Shown here: piece after piece, positions 1-6,490 of the stretch | Numbering within the stretch: the stretch's first letter is position 1 | How the letters are laid out: each line of letters begins with the position of its first letter | DNA from: Scatosoma sp045594025 | GTDB lineage: Bacteria > Bacillota > Clostridia > Christensenellales > Borkfalkiaceae | Length of the DNA stretch: 9,064 bases | Assembly: GCA_045594025.1 (NCBI GenBank) | Contig: JAZNXS010000004.1 | Coordinates: 1 to 9,064 of the forward strand | Direction of reading: 5' to 3' | Position numbers and translations under genes: made by a program | Notes under the pieces: generated by a model | The model's input: the letters and a program-made list of their open reading frames with translations, nothing else | What the model was told of the DNA's origin: nothing | Databases searched by the model: none

Positions 1-806
1 GCCTTAATCCAAGACTGAATATAAGCAACGGAGTTTGTGAACGTTGACGGCGTTTCTATATTCAGTAGATTAAGCAAGCCTGCCGAACCGATTTCCGCAA
101 CAAGTTCTTCCTTGCTGTAATCCTCTGAACCGAACCCTGCAAAAGAGTTCAAGCGGTCAAGGCGTTCTTTGTGTCCTGTGCTATGCACGATTTCGTGAAA
201 GGCTGTCGAATAAAATTCGCCTGCTTTCTTTCCAAATTGGAAACGTTCGGGAAGTTGGATAAAGTCCTGCATGGGCGAATAGAAAGCGGAGTTACCGCCG
301 TAGCGGATTGCGATTTCCTCACGTTCCGCGTATTCGTTCATCAAGTCTTCGGCTTGTTCTTCGGGGGCAAAGGTCGTTTCGGTTGGCTCTTTCACTTCTT
401 CAAAGGTCAAGGGCTTTACGCCGTCCACGTCATCGATATGGAAAACTTGATAATAACGCAGGTAAGGGATTTTGACGAGCTTTTCCTCGTCGGTGCTTTC
501 GTCCTTCGTGACGTTCTCCAACCACTTCCAAAAGACAACGATTTCAGCCTTCGCGCCTTTCTTGATTGTACCGCCGACGTCCTTCCATTGCTTAAAGCTT
601 GCATACTCGCCTGCACGGCTCAACAGCATTTGATTTAACGCGCTGTAAGCGGTCTTGGTAATTCGATTAAAAGCAACCTTCCTGAGGTCGGTTGCGCCCT
701 TAATCGATACGCCCGACATTTTCCAAGGCTTGTGCCAAGGGATAATGCCTTTCTCTAACTGCTGAATAATGCGGTTAGTAACTTCTTCGTAGATGTCAAA
801 TTTCAT
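1..806 (-). CDS. ArdC-like antirestriction protein / zincin metallopeptidase (DUF1738-type), 3' end outside window
   Basis: The minus strand is open from the ATG at 806-804 to the left edge (268 codons, no stop), so the C-terminus is missing. Residues 1 to about 130 match the ArdC N-terminal single-stranded-DNA-binding domain in pattern: amphipathic start, PWHKPW at 24-29, a NRITKTAYSALNQMLL stretch, then FKQWKDVGGTIKKGAKA. Residues 195-245 form a zincin metallopeptidase site: HEIVH at 204-208, H212 (STGH), and EELVAEIG with a likely third metal ligand at E238 or E234. From the family, ArdC proteins bind single-stranded DNA and protect incoming plasmid DNA from restriction, and are carried on conjugative plasmids and integrative elements; that role here is inference. 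The start is supported by AAGGAG at 822-817, ten bases upstream. The leader carries a terminator-like hairpin and other structure. The gene points away from the XRE gene and transposase. Confidence 0.86.
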   Translation of the reverse strand, partial: MKFDIYEEVTNRIIQQLEKGIIPWHKPWKMSGVSIKGATDLRKVAFNRITKTAYSALNQMLLSRAGEYASFKQWKDVGGTIKKGAKAEIVVFWKWLENVTKDESTDEEKLVKIPYLRYYQVFHIDDVDGVKPLTFEEVKEPTETTFAPEEQAEDLMNEYAEREEIAIRYGGNSAFYSPMQDFIQLPERFQFGKKAGEFYSTAFHEIVHSTGHKERLDRLNSFAGFGSEDYSKEELVAEIGSAGLLNLLNIETPSTFTNSVAYIQSWIK

Positions 807-822
807 AGTGCTTGCTCTCCTT

Positions 823-866
823 AAAAAAAAATAGAAATAGAGGTGTAAGGTTGCCCTTACACCTCT
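823..866 (-). terminator. Terminator-like hairpin in the leader of the ArdC-like gene (candidate attenuator)
   Basis: A perfect 12-bp stem (839-850 with 855-866) has a four-base loop. On the minus strand it is followed by a T-rich tail ending in nine T (831-823), so it has the form of a Rho-independent terminator. It sits between the leader and the ribosome binding site (822-817) of the ArdC-like gene, with its 3' arm only 32 bases from the start codon. There is no gene on the minus strand immediately upstream for it to terminate, which favours attenuation or blocking of read-through into the ardC-like gene. It is clear as a structure; its function is inferred. Confidence 0.7.
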
Positions 867-1009
867 TAATGAGGGGTAACCACATTCATAGTCTTTTACC
901 GTCAAGGGAAAAATCTTGTGATTTTGCAAGATTTTAGATAAAAAAATTGTGGTAAGCTACGCATTAAGGAACAATTTTTTTACGACCCTTTACTGTAAAA
1001 GCGAATGTG
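859..1009. other. Structured intergenic region with overlapping, mutually exclusive inverted repeats
   Basis: This is the gap between the divergent ArdC-like and XRE genes and contains no gene. Four pairings are visible. (1) 881-887 with 1003-1009 (7 bp), 893-899 with 995-1001 (7 bp) and 904-908 with 986-990 (5 bp) stack into one long imperfect stem. (2) Inside it, a 9-bp hairpin, 910-918 with 927-935. (3) 865-871 with 962-968 (7 bp) and 879-884 with 948-953 (6 bp), which cross the first stem. (4) 859-865 with 871-877 (6 of 7 pairs), which would compete with the terminator hairpin at 839-866. All are read directly from the sequence. They suggest a leader RNA or folded single-stranded DNA; which one is unknown. 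Confidence 0.5.
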
Positions 1010-1060
1010 ACACGAAAAAAGCTACGGTTACGCGGAAAGTAAAAATAAAAGACGATACTA

Positions 1061-1076
1061 TCAACAAAATAGTTGA
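1061..1076. promoter_or_regulatory. Inverted repeat overlapping the -35 box, candidate repressor operator
   Basis: TCAAC (1061-1065) and GTTGA (1072-1076) form an inverted repeat with a 6-base spacer. The right half overlaps the TTGACA of the XRE gene promoter. A short dyad at that place fits autoregulation by the small repressor encoded just downstream, but with only five bases per half it could be chance. Confidence 0.35.
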
Positions 1077-1101
1077 CAATATATAAAAATACTGCTATAC
1101 T
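1073..1101 (+). promoter_or_regulatory. Sigma-A-type promoter of the XRE regulator gene
   Basis: TTGACA at 1073-1078 and TATACT at 1096-1101 are separated by exactly 17 bases, a near-consensus housekeeping promoter. Transcription would start near 1108, giving a leader of about 24 bases with AGGAG at 1118-1122. Confidence 0.85.
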
Positions 1102-1131
1102 TTATTCATCGAATAAAAGGAGCGATAAAAA

Positions 1132-1341
1132 ATGACTGCAATAAAGAAATTAAAAATGGCAATGACGGCATTAGACATAAACCAACGTGAATTAGCAACG
1201 CGAGTAAATCAATCGCCTGCAAATCTTTCCAAAAAGTTAGTGGCAGACAATTTACGAATAAGCGAGTACGCAACCTTGGTTGCGGCACTCGGTTGTAAAT
1301 TGGATATAACAATAACACTACCTGACGGAACGATTTTGTAA
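1132..1341 (+). CDS. Small XRE/Cro-CI-type helix-turn-helix regulator, 69 aa
   Basis: This is a single-domain DNA-binding protein. The helix-turn-helix covers roughly residues 5-58, with the turn and recognition helix around QRELATRVNQSPANLSKKL (18-36), followed by a short hydrophobic strand-like tail ending LDITITLPDGTIL. AGGAG at 1118-1122 lies nine bases before the ATG, behind a near-consensus promoter. A bidirectional terminator follows the stop, so it is probably a single-gene transcript. Small XRE proteins of this kind are typical repressors on mobile elements, often acting on their own promoter or a divergent one; here the divergent gene is ArdC-like. No toxin partner is visible next to it. 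The fold is clear; target and effector are unknown. Confidence 0.85.
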   Translation: MTAIKKLKMAMTALDINQRELATRVNQSPANLSKKLVADNLRISEYATLVAALGCKLDITITLPDGTIL

Positions 1342-1350
1342 GCAAGAAAA

Positions 1351-1409
1351 AAGAAAAAGCGGATAGGCAACACAAGCGGTTTAGCGTGTGCCTACCGCTT
1401 TTCTTTTTT
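1351..1409. terminator. Bidirectional Rho-independent terminator between XRE gene and transposase
   Basis: A long stem pairs 1351-1362 with 1395-1405 (one extra A on the left), 1364-1369 with 1389-1394, and 1371-1373 with 1386-1388, with a loop of about 12 bases. It ends in six T (1404-1409) on the plus strand and has an A-rich left arm, so it should work both ways. It ends XRE transcription and lies just upstream of the transposase gene. Confidence 0.85.
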
Positions 1410-1459
1410 GCGAAAACTCCGCAGGAGATTATGACAATACAACAAGGGAGAATCAAGAA

Positions 1460-2515
1460 ATGCGAACTTTTAAACACTTGACGAAAACACAGCGATTACA
1501 ATTAGAATCGCTATTGAAAGCAAAACTTTCAAAAAAGGAAATCGCCCAAAATTTGGGCGTACATATTAGCACGATTTATAGAGAATTGCGCCGTGGAGAA
1601 TATCGGCATAAAATTAACGTTTACGATAAATATTATGGTGGTAAAGTCGGTGAACGTTTTGAAACACGGTACAGCTCGGATAAAGCTCACGAAAAATACC
1701 TTATGCACCTTAAAAACAAGGGCGCGGATATTAAGCTTGGGAAAGATTATGAATACGCTGAATATCTTGAAAGAAAGGTTATCGATGAAAAACTTTCCCC
1801 TTTGGCTGTTCTCGGAGAGATTAAGCGAAAGGGATTGAAATTTAATACTTCAATCAGCGTAAACACTTTTTACAAGTATATCGAAAGAGGTTATTTCAGC
1901 AGGTTAGAATTAAAACACTTGCCTATGAAAGAAAAACTGCAAAAACAAAAAAAGCGCGGTGTCGTTATTAAACGTGCGCCACGCGGTATTAGTATTGAAA
2001 AACGACCTATGGAAGTTTTAGAAAGAAGAACGTTTGGGCATTGGGAAATGGACTGCGTATGCGGTCCTACTCTCAATACCCTTTTAGTGCTGACCGAACG
2101 TTTAACGCGTAAGGAAATTATATTCCCCATGCCGAACCAAAAAAGCGAAAGCGTGTTACGCTGTCTTAATCGGTTGGAATACCGTTACGGAAAGAATTTC
2201 AAAAAGGTATTCAAAAGTATTACGGTAGACAACGGTTCGGAGTTTTCAGACTTTACAGGGTTGCAACGATCTATTTATAACGGACAGCGCACGACGATTT
2301 ATTATTGTCACCCTTATTGCAGTAGCGAACGCGGTACAAACGAACGTATTAACCGTGAAATCCGTAGGTTGATTCCAAAAGGAAGTGATTTATCCAAATA
2401 TAGCGTTGAGGATATCCAACGCGTTGAAGATTGGGTGAATAATTATCCTCGGCAGGTATTAGACTTTGCAACGTCAAAAGAGTTGTTTGATAAGCAGTTA
2501 TTAACCGTAGCGTAA
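1460..2515 (+). CDS. IS30-family transposase, 351 aa
   Basis: An N-terminal helix-turn-helix (residues about 5-46: LTKTQRLQLESLLKAKLS, then KKEIAQNLGVHISTIYREL) is followed by a basic linker rich in K and R (about 145-190) and an rve-type DDE catalytic core. The triad is visible as D198 in FGHWEMDCV, D257 in TVDNGSEF, and E295 in SSERGTNERINREIRR, the usual IS30 arrangement. The length fits the family (about 300-380 aa). The start at 1460 is chosen because AAGGGAG (1444-1450) lies nine bases upstream; the open frame extends back to 1388, but that would begin inside the terminator hairpin. The reading frame is intact. I could not find terminal inverted repeats on either side, so the gene may be the core of an insertion sequence with ends I cannot see, or a stranded transposase. 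The base composition is more AT-rich than in fhs and glnS, which fits transfer. Confidence 0.93.
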   Translation: MRTFKHLTKTQRLQLESLLKAKLSKKEIAQNLGVHISTIYRELRRGEYRHKINVYDKYYGGKVGERFETRYSSDKAHEKYLMHLKNKGADIKLGKDYEYAEYLERKVIDEKLSPLAVLGEIKRKGLKFNTSISVNTFYKYIERGYFSRLELKHLPMKEKLQKQKKRGVVIKRAPRGISIEKRPMEVLERRTFGHWEMDCVCGPTLNTLLVLTERLTRKEIIFPMPNQKSESVLRCLNRLEYRYGKNFKKVFKSITVDNGSEFSDFTGLQRSIYNGQRTTIYYCHPYCSSERGTNERINREIRRLIPKGSDLSKYSVEDIQRVEDWVNNYPRQVLDFATSKELFDKQLLTVA

Positions 2516-2525
2516 AAAGAAAAAA

Positions 2526-2569
2526 CGACAAAAGAGAAAGCAAGCGAAGTTGGCTTGTTCTTTTTGTCG
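2526..2569. terminator. Terminator-like hairpin after the transposase
   Basis: CGACAAAA (2526-2533) pairs with TTTTGTCG (2562-2569), AGAA (2535-2538) with TTCT (2558-2561), and CAAGC (2541-2545) with GCTTG (2553-2557), around a 7-base loop. It starts 10 bases after the transposase stop. Small bulges and the lack of a separate T-run beyond the stem make it weaker than the next hairpin. Confidence 0.6.
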
Positions 2570-2592
2570 TGCAAAAAAGGTGCATATAAGAG

Positions 2593-2623
2593 GTAAAAGG
2601 CGGTGATTTTCACCGCCTTTTAC
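2593..2623. terminator. Strong bidirectional terminator hairpin
   Basis: A perfect 14-bp stem (2593-2606 with 2610-2623) closes a TTT loop. The core is GGCGGTGA/TCACCGCC, flanked by AAAA/TTTT, so either strand shows the A-rich/T-rich form of an intrinsic terminator. It separates the mobile region from fhs. Confidence 0.85.
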
Positions 2624-2807
2624 TATTTGTTGGGCTTAATTATAGCACATTTATACTTTTTTTTATTTTTTTTGAAAAATTTTCGCAATTACTCTTGACA
2701 TTTTCAAAAAAAGTTTTGGAAGGCTTTGCATTTTTTACAAAAAAGAGAAAATGGTAAAATTTTTTGCAAAAAAGACAAAAAAATCGCAAAAAAATGCCTC
2801 AGAACTA
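2624..2807. other. AT-rich intergenic stretch upstream of fhs, no gene seen
   Basis: About 180 bases dominated by runs of A and T, with no convincing reading frame. It contains a 14-base palindrome of six T, GC and six A at 2760-2773, a TTGACA at 2695-2700 with no good -10 box behind it, and a possible extended -10 (TGGTAAAAT, 2752-2760) with TTTACA at 2734-2739 only 15 bases before it. I see no folate riboswitch pattern. Confidence 0.5.
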
Positions 2808-2836
2808 TTCCCTTTTTCGTAATTATGTGTTATAAT
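2808..2836 (+). promoter_or_regulatory. Probable fhs promoter with extended -10
   Basis: TATAAT at 2831-2836 is preceded by TGT (2828-2830), an extended -10 element. The -35 position 17 bases upstream reads TTCCCT (2808-2813) and is poor, which an extended -10 often compensates. Transcription would start near 2843, leaving about 50 bases of leader. Confidence 0.65.
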
Positions 2837-2854
2837 ATTATGACTAATATTATA
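2831..2854. promoter_or_regulatory. Perfect 10-bp inverted repeat across the fhs -10 box and start site, candidate operator
   Basis: TATAATATTA (2831-2840) and TAATATTATA (2845-2854) are exact reverse complements separated by TGAC. The repeat covers the -10 box and the expected transcription start, a position where a bound dimeric repressor would block RNA polymerase. It is entirely A/T in the arms, so AT-richness may contribute. Confidence 0.5.
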
Positions 2855-2894
2855 CATAGTGCCGAATTATACCCTAGAGAAAGGAGAGAAAGGA

Positions 2895-4550
2895 ATGCTG
2901 TCGGATATCGAAATTGCAGAAAGCGCCGAATTGATTGACATACGTGAAGTTGCGAAAAAATTGAACCTCACGGAGGATAATTTAGAGCTGTACGGGAAAT
3001 ATAAAGCAAAGATTACTTTGCCTAAGGACGCAAAACGCGGCGCCAAACTGATTTTGGTGACGGCAATCAACCCCACGTCCTCGGGCGAAGGGAAAACGAC
3101 CGTTTCCATCGGGCTTGCGGACGGCTTGTCCAAGATCGGTAAGCGTGCGTGTCTTGCTTTGCGTGAACCTTCTTTGGGACCCGTATTCGGTATCAAAGGC
3201 GGCGCGGCGGGCGGCGGTTATGCGCAAGTGGTGCCCATGTCCGAAATAAATTTACATTTCACGGGCGACCTGCACGCGATCACGGCGGCAAACAACCTTT
3301 TGTGCGCCTTGATGGACAACCACATTTTCCGCGGCAACGAACTGAAAATTGATATCAACAATATCTATTTCCACCGTTGTATGGATATGAACGAACGTCA
3401 ACTGATCAACGTAACGGTCGGCGGCAAGGGTAGAGGGGTCGAACGTGAAGACCACTTTGACATTACGGCGGCAAGCGAAGTTATGGCTGTATTGTGCTTG
3501 GCGACCGATATCGACGATTTGAAAAAACGTTTGGGCAACATCATCGTTGGGTTGAACACGGACGGCGAATACGTCCGCGCAAAGGATATCCCCGGTGCGG
3601 TCGGTTCGATGGCGGTGCTTCTCAAAGACGCGATGAAACCCAACTTGGTGCAGACCTTAGAACACACCCCTTCCATCATTCACGGCGGGCCGTTTGCCAA
3701 TATCGCGCACGGCTGTAACAGCGTGCAGGCAACGTACGCGGCGATGAGCTTGGCGGAATATGCGGTTACAGAGGCGGGGTTCGGCGCGGATCTCGGTGCG
3801 GAAAAATTCTTGGATACCAAATGCCGCGCGGCGGGGATCGAACCCGATTGCGTTGTCATCGTGGCAACGGTAAAAGCGTTGAAATTACACGGCGGCGCGG
3901 ACAAGACCACACTTTCCGAAGAGAACTTGGTTGCTTTGGAAAAGGGTATGCCCAACCTCTTGAAACACATTGAAAACATCAAAAACGTATACAAAAAACC
4001 CGTTGTGGTGGCGATGAACCGTTTCTTCACCGATACGCAGGCGGAGACAGATTTTGTCATTGAAACGGTGAAAAAAGCAGGCTCGACCGCGGTATTTACC
4101 GACGTCTTCCTCAAAGGCGGCGAAGGCGGAAAAGAACTGGCTGAAGAAGTCGTCAAAGCGTGTGAAATCCCTTCGAAGATGGAATTCCCTTATGCTTTGG
4201 AAGAGGGAGTTTGTGAAAAGATCGAGCATATCGCGCAGAAAATTTACGGCGCAGACGGCGTAGATTTTTCAGACGAAGCTTTGGCAAAGATCAAGACGAT
4301 CGAAGAAAAGGGCTGTGGAAATTTACCCGTCATCATAGCCAAAACGCAATATTCTTTGTCCGACAATGCAGAACTTTTGGGCAGACCCGAAGGCTTCCGT
4401 GTTACGGTGCGTGACATTGTTTTGAAAGGCGGTGCGGGCTTTATCGTAGCCATCGCAGGGAAAATCATGCTGATGCCGGGGCTGGGTGCGCATCCTGCGG
4501 CGGAGAAGATTGACCTTTTAAGCAATGGCATAATTGTAGGATTGTCGTAA
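2895..4550 (+). CDS. fhs: Formate--tetrahydrofolate ligase (10-formyl-THF synthetase)
   Basis: A cytosolic enzyme joining formate to tetrahydrofolate with ATP to give 10-formyl-THF for purines, initiator fMet and, in acetogens, the methyl branch of the Wood-Ljungdahl pathway. The 551 residues match the usual length of about 555. The ATP-binding loop is NPTSSGEGKTTVSIGLADGL at about 59-78. The first family signature, REPSLGPVFGIKGGAAGGGY, is at 90-109, followed by MSEINLHFTGDLHAI. The second, HGGPFANIAHG, is at 263-273. The late motif AKTQYSLSD is at 482-490. The ATG at 2895 is chosen because AAGGAG (2881-2886) lies eight bases upstream; an in-frame GTG at 2859 would put that ribosome site inside the protein. 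No other folate-pathway gene is adjacent, so a dedicated acetogenesis cluster is not supported here. I see no clear terminator after the stop. Confidence 0.97.
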   Translation: MLSDIEIAESAELIDIREVAKKLNLTEDNLELYGKYKAKITLPKDAKRGAKLILVTAINPTSSGEGKTTVSIGLADGLSKIGKRACLALREPSLGPVFGIKGGAAGGGYAQVVPMSEINLHFTGDLHAITAANNLLCALMDNHIFRGNELKIDINNIYFHRCMDMNERQLINVTVGGKGRGVEREDHFDITAASEVMAVLCLATDIDDLKKRLGNIIVGLNTDGEYVRAKDIPGAVGSMAVLLKDAMKPNLVQTLEHTPSIIHGGPFANIAHGCNSVQATYAAMSLAEYAVTEAGFGADLGAEKFLDTKCRAAGIEPDCVVIVATVKALKLHGGADKTTLSEENLVALEKGMPNLLKHIENIKNVYKKPVVVAMNRFFTDTQAETDFVIETVKKAGSTAVFTDVFLKGGEGGKELAEEVVKACEIPSKMEFPYALEEGVCEKIEHIAQKIYGADGVDFSDEALAKIKTIEEKGCGNLPVIIAKTQYSLSDNAELLGRPEGFRVTVRDIVLKGGAGFIVAIAGKIMLMPGLGAHPAAEKIDLLSNGIIVGLS

Positions 4551-4732
4551 AACGCATATATACGTCGCAATACTTTGTCGGGTTTACGTTTTCCCTCGGT
4601 CATGTACGTCTATGTACACTCCCGTCGGGAAAGCCGCACCCTCCTCGTCTTGCTCGTATCTCTGCATTTTACCAACCTGACGTTGGACGCAGACATAGTG
4701 TCTTTGCATACGTGTTTATAGTCGGCAACGTA
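4551..4732. repeat. Intergenic hairpin region, possible dispersed repeat
   Basis: No convincing gene lies here. Three structures are visible: an interrupted stem 4590-4632 (TTTCCC with GGGAAA, CGG 4597-4599 with CCG 4622-4624, TGTAC 4603-4607 with GTACA 4614-4618); CCAAC 4672-4676 with GTTGG 4682-4686; and AGACA 4691-4695 with TGTCT 4699-4703. On the minus strand a 27-codon frame (4667-4584) runs through the first hairpin without a good ribosome site. The composition differs from both neighbouring genes. That it is a repeat is inference from form only; no second copy lies in this window. Confidence 0.35.
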
Positions 4733-4761
4733 TTGAAACAATCACAGAATTCTCTTATCTT
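4733..4761 (+). promoter_or_regulatory. Probable glnS promoter
   Basis: TTGAAA (4733-4738) and TATCTT (4756-4761) are 17 bases apart, a good sigma-A-type match. It places the start near 4768 and gives a leader of about 45 bases. Confidence 0.6.
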
Positions 4762-4813
4762 GTATAAAACCTAACTTTAACTGCTTGAAAAATTCTATAA
4801 GTGAGAATACAAT

Positions 4814-6448
4814 ATGAAAACTATCGAGGCAACAAACTTTATCGAACAAATCATCAATGACGATATCGAAAACGGAAAAATTTCCGCAGTGCAGACTCGT
4901 TTCCCGCCCGAACCCAACGGATATTTGCATATCGGGCATATCAAGAGTATGCTTGTCAATTTCGGTACGGCGAAGAAATACGAGGGCAAATGCAACCTCT
5001 TTTTCGATGACACCAACCCCTCCAAGGAAAAGACGGAATTTGTCGATGCTATCCGCAAAGACATTTCGTGGGTAGGGTATGATTGGGCAAAAGAGGTATA
5101 TGCATCCGACTTTTTCCCTATTATCTACGAATATGCAGAAAAGCTGATCACGGATGGAAAAGCATTCGTTTGCGACCTTTCTCCCGAAGAAATCAGCGCG
5201 ACCCGCGGTACCTTAACGGAAGCGGGAAAAGAAAGCCCTTACAGAAACCGCAGTGTGGAGGAAAACCTGCAACTTTTCCGTGAAATGAAAGCGGGGAAAT
5301 ATTCCGACGGCAGCAAATGCTTGCGTGCGAAAATCGATATGGCGTCGCCGAATATGAATATGCGCGACCCTGTCATTTACCGCATTTTACGCTGTACTCA
5401 TCACCGTACGGGGGATGCTTGGTGTATCTATCCTATGTACGATTACGCGCACCCCATTTGCGATTACTTGCAGGGGGTAACGCATTCCCTTTGCACTCTC
5501 GAATTTGAAGATCACAGACCCTTATACGATTGGGTGGGGATCAACCTCGGTTTTGCACCGAAACCTCGCCAGATCGAATTTGCGCGTCTTGCAGTCACCA
5601 ACACGGTAATGTCCAAACGTTACCTTAAAAAACTGGTAGAAGAAGGCCACGTACACGGTTGGGACGATCCCCGTATGCCTACGGTGGCAGGGTTGAGAAA
5701 CCGCGGTGTTCCCCCCGAAGCATTGTTGGATTTCTGTACGAAAATCGGCATTGTAAAGGCCAATTCCGAATGTCAGCTTTCTTACCTTGAAGCTTGTATC
5801 CGCGACAATCTCAACGAAAATGCCGAACGTGCTATGGCGGTGTTAGAGCCTTTGAAGGTAACCATCACCAACTACGAAGGGGAAGAGATGCTGGATGCGG
5901 CGATTCATCCCTTGAAACCCGAACTCGGCACCCGTCAAGTGGCGTTTTCCAACACGGTATACATTGACAAGGCGGATTTCTCGTTGGATCCTCCGCCCAA
6001 GTATCAGCGTTTGAAACAGGACGGTTACGTGCGTTTGAAAGGCGCGTATATCATCCATTGCGACGAAGTGGTTCAGGATGAAAACGGTGAAGTTATCGAA
6101 CTCAAATGTTCGTATGTACCCGAAAGCAGATCCTCCAACGATACCAGCGGATTGAAAGTACGCGGTACCATTCAATGGGTGGACGGCAAAACGGGTGTGG
6201 ACGCCGAGATTAGAAAATACGGCGTACTGTTAAAGGATGCGGATTATCCCGGTCAAGATTTTGGCGAACGTATGAATTTGGACAGTGAACATATTTTCCA
6301 AGGCAAGGCAGAGCCTTATCTTGCAGAAAGTGCAGACGGTAAGCAGTTCCAGTTGATGCGCATTGGGTATTATAAAAAATGCGTAAACGAAAACGGAAAA
6401 TTGGTATTGTCCGAAATCGTGTCCTTGAAAGATAATTTTAATAAGTAA
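4814..6448 (+). CDS. glnS: Glutaminyl-tRNA synthetase
   Basis: This cytosolic class I aminoacyl-tRNA synthetase charges tRNA-Gln with glutamine using ATP. The 544 residues match bacterial GlnRS (about 550). RFPPEPNGYLHIGHIKS at 29-45 contains the HIGH motif (39-42); FFDDTNPSKEK follows at 63-73; VMSKRYL at 265-271 is the KMSKS equivalent in the form typical of GlnRS. Residues from about 340 on form the two-barrel anticodon-binding part. CTHHRTGDAWCIYPMYDYAHPI (a contiguous stretch, 194-215) and DDPRMPT (284-290) are also characteristic, and together they favour GlnRS over GluRS. The ribosome site is weak (AAGTGAG, 4799-4805, eight bases before ATG). The membrane-protein gene starts 42 bases after the stop and may be co-transcribed. 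Many Bacillota lack GlnRS and use GatCAB, so its presence is informative. Confidence 0.96.
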   Translation: MKTIEATNFIEQIINDDIENGKISAVQTRFPPEPNGYLHIGHIKSMLVNFGTAKKYEGKCNLFFDDTNPSKEKTEFVDAIRKDISWVGYDWAKEVYASDFFPIIYEYAEKLITDGKAFVCDLSPEEISATRGTLTEAGKESPYRNRSVEENLQLFREMKAGKYSDGSKCLRAKIDMASPNMNMRDPVIYRILRCTHHRTGDAWCIYPMYDYAHPICDYLQGVTHSLCTLEFEDHRPLYDWVGINLGFAPKPRQIEFARLAVTNTVMSKRYLKKLVEEGHVHGWDDPRMPTVAGLRNRGVPPEALLDFCTKIGIVKANSECQLSYLEACIRDNLNENAERAMAVLEPLKVTITNYEGEEMLDAAIHPLKPELGTRQVAFSNTVYIDKADFSLDPPPKYQRLKQDGYVRLKGAYIIHCDEVVQDENGEVIELKCSYVPESRSSNDTSGLKVRGTIQWVDGKTGVDAEIRKYGVLLKDADYPGQDFGERMNLDSEHIFQGKAEPYLAESADGKQFQLMRIGYYKKCVNENGKLVLSEIVSLKDNFNK

Positions 6449-6455
6449 GGCAACG

Positions 6456-6472
6456 ACGGCGTAAGACGCCGT
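6456..6472. other. Short perfect hairpin between glnS and the membrane-protein gene
   Basis: ACGGCGT (6456-6462) and ACGCCGT (6466-6472) form a perfect 7-bp stem with a three-base loop. No T-run follows, so it is not a normal intrinsic terminator. It could act in RNA processing or stability within a glnS transcript. Confidence 0.5.
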
Positions 6473-6490
6473 AGCATAGAAGGAGAAGAA

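Noticed and set aside
171..638. A 155-codon plus-strand reading frame
   Set aside because: It lies opposite the ArdC-like gene, has no recognisable domain, and the minus-strand frame carries clear family motifs.
1388..1459. Longer N-terminus for the transposase from GTG at 1388
   Set aside because: That start is inside the terminator hairpin, while the ATG at 1460 has a good ribosome site and begins the conserved domain.
2859..2894. GTG start for fhs giving 12 extra residues
   Set aside because: It would place the AAGGAG site inside the coding sequence; ATG at 2895 fits the family length.
2624..2894. THF riboswitch upstream of fhs
   Set aside because: The likely promoter leaves only about 50 bases of leader and I see no conserved fold; the stretch is mostly A and T runs.
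3680..4229. Long minus-strand frames opposite fhs, and similar ones opposite glnS and the membrane-protein gene
   Set aside because: They are shadow frames of well-supported plus-strand genes, without ribosome sites or domains.
4584..4667. Small minus-strand protein of 27 residues
   Set aside because: No adequate ribosome site or promoter; the frame passes through a hairpin and is best treated as part of a possible repeat.
4785..4813. TTGAAA-17-TACAAT promoter match directly before the glnS ATG
   Set aside because: Transcription would start inside the gene and remove its ribosome site; the pair at 4733-4761 is better placed.
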